Assembly: GCA_027625915.1 (NCBI GenBank)
Contig: JANTQA010000029.1
Span: 1,054,001-1,118,000 of the forward strand
From: Anaeramoeba flamelloides
Lineage: Eukaryota; Metamonada; Anaeramoebidae
Length of the DNA stretch: 64,000 bases
Direction: 5' to 3'
The translations under genes and the position numbers were made by a program. Shown here piece by piece: positions 56,901-64,000 of the stretch; position 1 is the first letter of the stretch, and each line of letters starts with the position of its first letter. Under the pieces are notes generated by a model. That model did no database searches and was not told where the DNA came from. It worked only from the letters and a program-made list of their open reading frames with translations.

Positions 56901-59900
56901 ACAACATCTGGATATTATCGAATTTTTTTTCGGTTGTAAGAGTAATTTGATTGAGAATTAAATTTAAATTTTTCATCATGTAAAAATATTAAATGTAAAT
57001 CAGTGAAGAAAAATTGGCATCTGAAACTAATCGATTGAAGAAACTAACAAACAAAAAAAAATCAAATTGTCATCTGATTGTTTGAAATTTTTTTTTATTT
57101 TCTTCCAATTTTTTAGTCAAAAGTTTGGTTAGTAAATTATGAAGTAGAAAATTTTATTTAAATTACATCATTAATCAACTTCCCAACATCATATTGAAAT
57201 CCAATGATTCTAGAACGAGATCTCGAAATTTGGGCCCCTATTTTTGGAATTTAGTTTATATAACCGATCTATAAAGTTATAATTGAAAACTTAATAAAGT
57301 AACATATTTCATTTGATCTATAGTTGGTCAAATATTTAAACCTCTTTATTAAAACAAATTATGGTGGTGATCCAGAAAATTTTGACATAAAAGAAAAACA
57401 ATCACCAACCCATTCGACACCTTTAGTGTAAAAAAAAGTTTTTTAATTAAGGTTGTACATCCTAAATGAATTCTTCAGATACATTATGACAAATATTAAT
57501 CCTTTCATTTTTTCGAAAAAATAATTTATTTTAATCTGTGGATAAAAGATCGTTTACACCTTAACCAAACAATGAAAGGATTAAATTGCTTTAATGTATC
57601 TGAAGAATTCATTTGGAAGGTACATCCTTAAATAAGCTGAGATCACCAATTTAAAATTTTTTGTTGATATTAAACTGTTATTTTCCAATAAAATAACAAA
57701 AATTTCTAGTTCCCAAATATCGATTTTCCTAGTTTACAAGTTGAAGAAAACCCAAAGATATTTACAATTATAATGACAATTTTTATTACACCTTCCAAAA
57801 TGTTTCTCCAAATTATTGGCTGAAAAAACACCAAGATCTTTGCAAAATCAATCAGGAAACGATATTTTTTAGGGATTTAATTAAGCTTCCTTATCGAACT
57901 TTGAGAAAAAATTTTAATTAGTGTAATTTGAAATTAGCAGTACTAGTAAAGTCTTCAATTAAAGTAATCACTTTAACGGAAATAAAAAAGATCCCAAAAG
58001 GTGTAACAAAAATATTTTTAATATAGAACCAAAAATATTCTATTGAAGTTTGTTGACTGTTTTAGAGATAATTTTGATAAATTTTATTTGATAAAAAATT
58101 TTTTAAATGCCTCTAAAAATAAAGTAAAGAGTCTAGTTAAACATTTGTCCCCCTAATCAAATATAAATAGTATAAAAAAAAAAAATAAACCAACTTTTTC
58201 AAACTTTAATATATTTATCAACATAACTCTATCTCTTAATAAATTAAAGTAATTATTAAATTAAAGGTTAATAACTTGAAAATAAAGTAATCTAATTGTC
58301 AAAAACGAAACATGACAAATAGACAATAAATAAAACACCAAAAATTGGCTGAATTATGTTTCACGAAATAAAAATCAAAAAATGATTAAATTTTGAGGCG
58401 ATTCTCTCCCTTTTCAAAAAAATATTTGGGATCTAAGGATTAAAGAAAGAATTTTATTTCATCTTTTTTTCAAATATTCCTATCTCAAATCAAAACAAAA
58501 CAGTATTTGATTTATGATAGATTTCTAAAAATAAAAAATGAAAAACTATGATCTTTTTTTTAAAAAAAAGGTAATAGTAAATACACTTAAATTCAATTTT
58601 AATTGAAGTGAATTATCTTTTCGAAAACAATTATTACAGTTCCAAAATGCTGATCTTGGGCACTTTTTGTGATCGAAAAGATTTTTTTTTTATTCATTTT
58701 AAATTTTTCAAAAGAGTTATTTTTACAGAAAAGAATGGAACAAAAGATCCTTACTTGGTTAATATAAAGGGTCATAAAATAACCACAAATTGAATTAAAT
58801 CGAATTAAATCTATTTTGCACTTTTAGAAAACAATTTATTTCAAAATTGAAGAAATTTTAACATTTGAAAATATAAACCAAAAAAAAAATAATTTTGTTT
58901 TTTTCTTTTATAATTTATGTTGTTTCTAAAAATTATTCTTTACCCTATTTATTTCTTTTTCTCTTCACATTTTATTATTTAAATAGCTTCTCAATTATTT
59001 AAAAAAAAAAAAAAAATTACTAAAACCTGAATCAGGAAATTTAAATCAATTTTACTTTATTAATATCATTAAATTTTCTTTTCTTTTCAACGAAAAATGG
59101 AATATTTAACAAAGTATTAGAACTCAATCTAGTTTTTCATTTAAATTTTTATAAATACATTTAAAATAAATATTTTATTAATTTTAACCAAAATCATCTT
59201 TCTTTTCTTTATTCATCATTACTTTTAAAAAAATTAATAAATCCAAAATAATAAAATGATTTTAATTATCTTATTTAAATTTATTATTAATTTATAATGA
59301 TATAATTTTATTTGAATATTGGTCTTTGGGTTGTATTTCATAAAAAGAATTTAAAACAATTTATTTGAAAATCTCAAAATATAAATTTATAACATGTTAC
59401 AAGTATATAACTTTGTTTACTGTTTTGGGTCGGAAACAATAACCTTGTTAAAATTTGATTTTGCTTTGGAAGAAGAGAGAAGAATGATATTGTTCAAAGT
59501 AATATACGATGATATTGAGGGGTTCTAAACGAAGGACAGTTAATATTATCTTAGCATTAGAATAATATCATTTTTTTAGTTTGGAAGGATGATCCAAAAC
59601 GAAGAATTAAATTATTTTCCAGTCAAAGTGTCCCAGTTGCAGCGGATGAATTACATACGTTTAAGATGCTTTGAAAGTATTTTAGAAGAAAAAATTTCAT
59701 TTTGTAAATTTCAAAATTGAAATCATTTTTTCTCATTTTTGTTTTTACTTTTTTTTTTTTCAATTTTTTTTGATTAATATAATTCATTTGAAAAAATTTT
59801 TTTAATTGCAAGATCGATAGTCACTTGGTAAAAATCGTGTTATTCGAATGTTATTAAAATAGTGAGAATGATTGTAGAAAAATCATATAGATTTTTATTG

Positions 59901-62900
59901 GAATTTTATTTGGATCTCCAATTGAAGATCCAAAATGAACATTGTATTTTTTTTTTTCAATTATACCCTAAGAATTTGAGTTTTTCAATTTTTACTGAAA
60001 ATCTGTTGGTTTATTAAATTTGTTTCATACGGGGTATCAACAATTCTCTGTTGTTTATTATTCTACTTATTTCTTATTTTTTCTTAAAGGCCAATTATAA
60101 AAAATAATTGATATTTGAAAATATTTTGTGGCACTTTGAAAGAAACAAATTTTATAACGAACTATTTTTGAGCAAGTAAAACTATGTGAGTTGCCATTTA
60201 TTTCTTGGAACCCAGGACCTAACTCGACACAACAAGACACAATAAAAAACAAATTAAAACTAATTTGTAATTTTTTTTTGATACTTTGATAGATCTCGAT
60301 CTTCAAGGATCTTCTTCTTCCAATTGAATGATTATAAGAAAACACTTAAAGTTAAATGTTAAATTGGTTCTATTAGAGACAAAACATAGTATAAATATCA
60401 CAGAGACATACTAAACTATTTTTCAAAAACGTTGAATCACTTTATAATATTATTGGAAGTGAGTTTTGTGTGACTTTATTGCATATTCTTATCAAAAGAA
60501 ATTTTCAATTTTTGGGATTCAAAACCATTTTTTCTTATTTCATCAAATTTAGTTTTCAATTTGTTTATCTATTTTTTTTTCTTTTTCTTTTTTTTTTCTT
60601 TTTCAATTTTTGTTTTTTGATCGTTTTTTTTTGAAGTAGCAGTGATTATCTTTTTCTTTTTTCTTTTCTTTTCTTTTTTCCTTATTTTTTTTAAAATTTT
60701 GTTTACTGTTTTTCTTTTCTTTTTTCCTTTTTTTTGCAAAAGATCACTGTAAAATAAAAATATTCTTCGAAAAGTGATAATAATCATCAAAAAAAATAGA
60801 GACAATATAATGCCTTTTCAAATGAATATAATTTATAGCCAAAAATCTTCTTGTTAACCTTTTTTTCAGTGAAAGTTCCAGTAATAAAAAATCTTCAAAA
60901 CTCATTTCAAAAATTGTGTTTTACTTATTTTTTGCTTTTTGATTTTATTTTATATATTTTTTTAAAATATCAGATTTTTATATGTTTATAATAATTTAAA
61001 AGTGAATTATAAATAAGATTGAATCATTAGTTGTTTTTGAATACTAAAGGGGTTTTTTTTTTTCAATTTATTATTTCAGGTAAGTCACAATTTTAGAAAA
61101 GGAGTTCAGATCAACCAACTTTCCAATGAGTCTGTATTCCACCTTTTTTTCGACATAAGGTAAAAAATATCCTGAAATTATAAAAAATAAAATCCCTCAT
61201 ATACTGATGCTCTTAATAATCCTTGATTTTGAACATTCCTCTGAAATTGACTTTACTTGACATAGTAAAAAAAAAATGTTTTTTTATTTTTTATTTTTTT
61301 ACAAATTATAATTTATTTTTTTTCAAGTTTTGATTTTTTTTTATAATTCACTTTTTTCTCTTTTTTATTTTGGAAAAAAAAATAAAATAAAATGTTTTTT
61401 TTTTTGTAAATAATATATATTTTTTTTAAAACCAAAAAAAAACAATGTTTGTATTTCGATATTGTTTTCAATAAAGAAATGGAATTTATTACATTTTCAA
61501 ACATTCCCCATATTATCAAGAACTTTTTATTTTGTTTATGTTTGGACAAATAGTTTAGTTCCTTGGGACCAAAACATCCGTTTAAAATAACAAGCAAATA
61601 GCTACAGAGCTAATATCAAAATTATGAAACCAATCTCCTAATAACTTTAGTCAAGTCTTCTACAATAACTTTAAATATCACTTCGAAAGTTAAATTTTAT
61701 TTAGCAAAACACTTATAATTTTACTCAAATAGAGTTGAAAAGAAGAAGACCCCAAAAATTTACAAACTTTGCCTGATAAAAAACAATGATTTCTCCAAAT
61801 CTTTCCACAACAACCACAGTGCGATCGTAAACTTTTTAGAGAGCTAATCTTTTTTCTTATCGGTATTTATCAAAAATTATTTGCTTAAAATTTCACAAAT
61901 AAAAAGTTTGGGTTTAAAAAAAAATATATAGCAAGATTATAACATGTTACAAATCTTGAGAACTAATCTTATAATAATAAAAAAAATGTTTGAAATTTTC
62001 TTTTTCTTTTTTAAAAAATGTTATCACAGCCTGTTATTAATTTGGATTTTATATCGCCGTTCCAAACCTACCATGAAAATTTATAAGAAATAGAAATTGG
62101 ATTTCTATTATAAAAATTTAATTTGTTCAACAAACCGTAAAATGATTATGAAAGTTTTTCATAAACCGCAAAATTTTATAATAGAAGATTAAAAAGAAGT
62201 TATCCATTTTTTGGTTCCTTTGGTTTTTGATTTGACAAAAAAATTAATAAAAAAACTTTAATTAATGTGGATCATCAATTTCCAAAATTGAAAAAATCAC
62301 AGGTTTTTACAATTTAAAAACAAAGATCGAAAAATACTTTTCAAGTTTTAAGGGTTTCTGTGATTTCTGTGATTTCTGTGATTTCTTTTCATGAAATTTA
62401 ATTTTTGTCTTTGTTTATTACAAAAAAAAAATTCATTGATGATATAAGAGAAATCGAGATTTTTATGATATGATAGAAATTGAATTTTCTATTTCATAAG
62501 AAGACAATTTTATAATATACAACCAATCTCTATGTCTTGTGTTTTTTATGGTAGGGTTGTAACGACTGTATATACTTTTTATAGCACTTTCAACTTGTAA
62601 AACACACGTATGGCATACTTATCAAGTGCTATTATAAAAAGATTCTTATTCTGGTAAACGTGCAATAATATATTTTAAATTTTCAAAAGTCCAATCGGTA
62701 AATGAGAAATAAAATAAATGTAAAACTTAATGATGAGAAAAAATGAAAACAAAAACTTACTTTCGTTAACTGAATTGACCATTATTGATAATTTACGAAC
62801 ACAACACGGTGGCAAATTTGTGCCGCGAAATAAATAATTAAAATCACATCTTAAAGTATGATTTTTACACCCGATCCATAAATGTCCATTTCGCTGATGA

Positions 62901-64000
62901 GACACACCCATATAAATAATCCCAGATTGATCAAGCTTTACAATTTTTTTATATTTAAGTCTTCTTCTCATTGAATTTCTTGTTTTCAAGAAAAAAGGGA
63001 TTACCCCAGTTGTCGAAGACGAAAGTAATGATGACAATGGTACAAGTGAGGAAAGTGTATGAGATTTCCAATTGCTTTTAAAACCATAGCAAACGTTTGA
63101 GAAATCAATCAGCCTTATCTTATCTTTACTTAATTTGAAAAAAAAATCTTGCTTTTCGTTTTGATACAAATAAGGTTTCCAATTTCCTAAACTCTTTGAA
63201 ATCATTGAAGTTCTAAAAATGAAACTTGACGTTAATAAATCACAAGCTTTCTATTTGGTTTCGAATTCAAAATAAGAACAGAAAAATGAAAAATGAAAAA
63301 CGAAAAATAAGAACAGAAAAGATAAAAAAGGAGTAATTAAAAAAAAAACAAAAGAAAACAAATTTGAATTGAAACAAAGAGAATAAAAAGTTTTTTAAAA
63401 ATTGACCAAAGAATTGTCTGCAAACAAAAAGGAAATACTTACTGGCCACCCGTTTCTCACTTTTTGAAAATTGTTACAGTCGTTTTGTGGGTAATAGTGT
63501 GGCATTGCGTGCTTTTCAATTGTTTCGACATGTGAGTCTTGCTTCCAATCTTTGAATGCGGGCTGGTATTCATAGGGGAACCAAGAATCTAAAGAGAGGA
63601 CATCAATTAGTTGGTTGAATTCAAAAATGTCCAGCAAATTCCTCAACAGGACCCTCTTCCCACCCTTCGTTTTGAATTGGAGCATTTTTATCTGTTGACC
63701 ATTGCTGAGTGTATCGTTCAGGATACTCATGTATTGGAAACCGTCTTCAATAAAAATCGCATAGGGTGTTTTGATCGTTTCACGATACCAATCTGAATCC
63801 ACTTGGTAGTCGAGGACAATCAAATTGAGATCAGGGTCGAATTCTTGTAATACTTTGAGACAATCAAAATATTTCAAATGGTTGTGTGGCTTAATATACG
63901 TTGTTTTGTGTCTTTTGAGAATTACAAACGTGATTAGATCAGTTAGCTTCGGCAGATTGTGAATTTCATCTTCTGTTATTTCCTCTTCCAGATCAGAATC
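53446..64000 (-). CDS. FKRP: FKRP homologue (LicD/fukutin-family phosphotransferase), 5' end outside window
   Basis: Three exons are visible (minus strand): 64000-63443, 63250-62761, 53993-53446, together 1596 nt = 531 aa plus TAG; the N-terminus is beyond 64000. Introns of 192 bp (phase 0) and 8767 bp (phase 1) have GTAAGT donors and AAATAG acceptors. The parts follow human FKRP as I recall it: an N-terminal stem domain (LNLIVLDYQV, TPYAIFIEDG), a Zn-loop GCKNHTLRC...PPCC matching FKRP's GC-x6-C...PPCC, then exactly 30 residues to GSLL across the splice, and a catalytic PWDTDED in place of FKRP PWDYDVD. FKRP transfers ribitol-5-phosphate from CDP-ribitol in the Golgi. The protist substrate is unknown but probably a surface or secreted glycan. 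The usual G-A-x-R-H after GSLL is changed to A-V-Q-R-N. Confidence 0.87.
54318..55116 (+). mobile_element. LINE C-terminal fragment (dead)
   Basis: Reads ILYGLDIFNLTKSDIEDIDV (the part after reverse transcriptase), later LKHLKLDHLAKDLKLDEIEN, then CPCCKKKIDDVNHFIWGCKK (a Cx2C...Hx4C motif typical of the LINE C-terminus) and ends YDITIEYFLTNMTQQAFRKK before TAA at 55114. Several stops and frame changes break it: e.g. a stop follows PQMRN, and the last 75 codons are in another frame than 54597-54818. No RT catalytic YxDD part, no poly-A tail seen. It lies antisense in the FKRP intron. Confidence 0.8.
55963..56672. mobile_element. Family B MITE, copy 2
   Basis: 710 bp, ends TAAACTATTTTTCAAACAAA and TTATTTGAAAAAGAGTTTA. 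Aligns along its whole length with 27958-28660 (e.g. TTTGATTTCGAATGAGC, GAACAAAAGTTTGA). TATA-like bases flank the left end and TATC the right end. Confidence 0.88.
56677..57258. mobile_element. Family C MITE
   Basis: 582 bp, ends TAAACTACTTTCGAAAAATA (then AGGGCCCA) and TGGGCCCCTATTTTTGGAAT (then TTAGTTTA), imperfect inverted repeats of about 30 bp. Only 4 bp (TATC) separate it from family B. The interior is unlike A and B. Confidence 0.75.
57447..57631. mobile_element. Family G MITE with TTAA ends
   Basis: 185 bp. TTAAGGTTGTACATCCTAAA...GAATTCTTCAGATACATT at the left and AATGTATCTGAAGAATTC...GGTACATCCTTAA at the right: arms of about 40 bp with few mismatches. TTAA at both edges fits piggyBac-type target use. 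A single copy in this window. Confidence 0.8.
57671..57960. mobile_element. Family F MITE, copy 4 (diverged)
   Basis: Left AAACTGTTATTTTCCAATAA; interior CCAAATATCGATTTTCC, AAACACCAAGATCTTTGC and CTTATCGAACTTTGAG parallel copies 1-3. The right end (GCAGTACTAG) is degraded, so the boundary is approximate. Confidence 0.5.
58570..58815 (+). repeat. Family E dispersed repeat, copy 5
   Basis: GATCTTGGGCACTTTTTGTG, GAGTTATTTTTACAGAAAAG, ATCCTTACTTGG, AACCACAAATTGAATTAAAT in the same order as 20400-20590. The short frame at 58608 is inside. Confidence 0.6.
59608..60154. mobile_element. Family A MITE, copy 3
   Basis: 547 bp, ends TAAATTATTTTCCAGTCAAA and TTGAAAGAAACAAATTTTA. Carries GGATCTCCAATTGAAGATCC, i.e. 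no family D insertion. Confidence 0.75.
62345..62390. repeat. Short tandem repeat, TTTCTGTGAT unit
   Basis: Three to four head-to-tail 10-bp units TTTCTGTGAT in the FKRP intron. Confidence 0.85.
62575..62641. repeat. Hairpin near the FKRP intron 5' end
   Basis: CTTTTTATAGCACTT pairs with AAGTGCTATTATAAAAAG (three unpaired bases) around a loop of about 33 nt, some 120 bp inside the long intron from its donor. Could be a tiny MITE remnant or a structure helping splicing. Confidence 0.6.
62761..63250 (-). CDS. FKRP: FKRP-like exon: end of stem domain and zinc loop
   Basis: 490 nt. The acceptor AAATAG at 63251-63256 gives KACDLLTSSFIFRTSMISKS in frame with the previous exon; a nearer AG (TTTTTAG) would bring a stop. 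Ends NSVNE plus one base before GTAAGT (62760), phase 1. Contains the four candidate zinc-binding cysteines. Confidence 0.87.
63443..64000 (-). CDS. FKRP: FKRP-like exon: N-terminal stem domain (partial)
   Basis: The frame enters from beyond the window (DSDLEEEITEDEIHNLPKLT) and runs to NGWP before GTAAGT (63442). An apparent start inside is only a TTG. Upstream exon(s) with the membrane anchor must lie past 64000. Confidence 0.85.

Larger units (their letters stand above)
53994..62760 (-). other. 8.77-kb intron of the FKRP-like gene, packed with transposons
   Basis: Bounded by GTAAGT at 62760 and AAATAG ending at 53994. Holds a LINE fragment, one copy each of families A, B, C, E, F and G, and much unassigned AT-rich sequence (55117-55960, 57961-58569, 58816-59607, 60155-62574). 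The minus-strand frames at 60569-60805 and 61313-61597 are Lys-rich or low complexity and are not called. Confidence 0.75.

Noticed and set aside
60569-61597. Lys-rich minus-strand frames of 78 and 94 aa
   Set aside because: Low-complexity AAA codon runs in the FKRP intron; no domain, no splice context.
63210-63216. TTTTTAG as the acceptor for the middle FKRP exon
   Set aside because: With the phase 0 donor it leads to a stop after about 28 codons; AAATAG at 63256-63251 stays open.
1-64000. CRISPR arrays, operons, ribosome-binding sites or bacterial origin
   Set aside because: No regularly spaced repeats; introns, a eukaryotic tRNA form and long gene spacing indicate nuclear DNA.
1-64000. 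LTR elements or other virus-derived sequences
   Set aside because: No long terminal direct repeats, integrase, capsid-like or envelope-like frames recognised; the reverse-transcriptase remnants have LINE-type C-termini.

Overview
This window looks like nuclear DNA of a very AT-rich unicellular eukaryote. The evidence is genes with GT-AG introns, a eukaryote-type tRNA-Leu(AAG) with a long variable arm, very large coiled-coil and multi-membrane surface proteins, and dense small inverted-repeat transposons. TAA, TAG and TGA each end one of the genes, so the standard code is used. The mix of bacterial-type SBBP propellers, GCC2/GCC3-like cysteine repeats and Lys/Glu-rich giants reminds me of anaerobic amoebae such as Anaeramoeba. 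That is an inference; Amoebozoa or Heterolobosea are not excluded.

Layout. All five protein genes lie on the minus strand. (1) 1-7275: an intron-free giant (at least 2425 codons, 3' end outside the window) with an N-terminal NT-C2 domain, a long coiled coil and a weak dilute/myosin-V-like (DIL) region. (2) 8089-8167, plus strand: tRNA-Leu(AAG). (3) 8.7-17.2 kb: repeat-filled spacer. (4) 17223-30738: one six-exon gene that I assembled from six separate open frames. It encodes about 1657 aa: a bacterial-style DUF7948/SBBP beta-propeller ectodomain, GCC2/GCC3-like Cys repeats, about nine membrane segments and a Ser/Asn-rich tail. (5) 35475-38132: a Lys-rich, probably nuclear protein with a CxxC...CxxC knuckle. 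(6) 43052-46312: an intron-free, strikingly GC-rich gene for a membrane-anchored parallel beta-helix protein. (7) 53446-64000: a homologue of human fukutin-related protein (FKRP/LicD family) in three visible exons, two of them separated by an 8.77-kb intron full of transposons.

The rest is transposon debris. I define several non-autonomous DNA-transposon families by their terminal inverted repeats and by multiple copies in the window: families A, B and C share TAAAC...GTTTA ends; D, F, G, H, J and K are separate; there are TA-CAGTC mariner-like MITEs and a CCACAATAGAAT family. There are also two LINE C-terminal fragments. Several insertions are nested (D in A in H; A in a LINE), which gives a relative chronology. 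The three surface or secretory-pathway genes (SBBP receptor, beta-helix protein, FKRP-like glycan enzyme) would all contribute to a cell-surface coat, but nothing in the sequence links them functionally. No CRISPR, operon or virus-derived element was seen.
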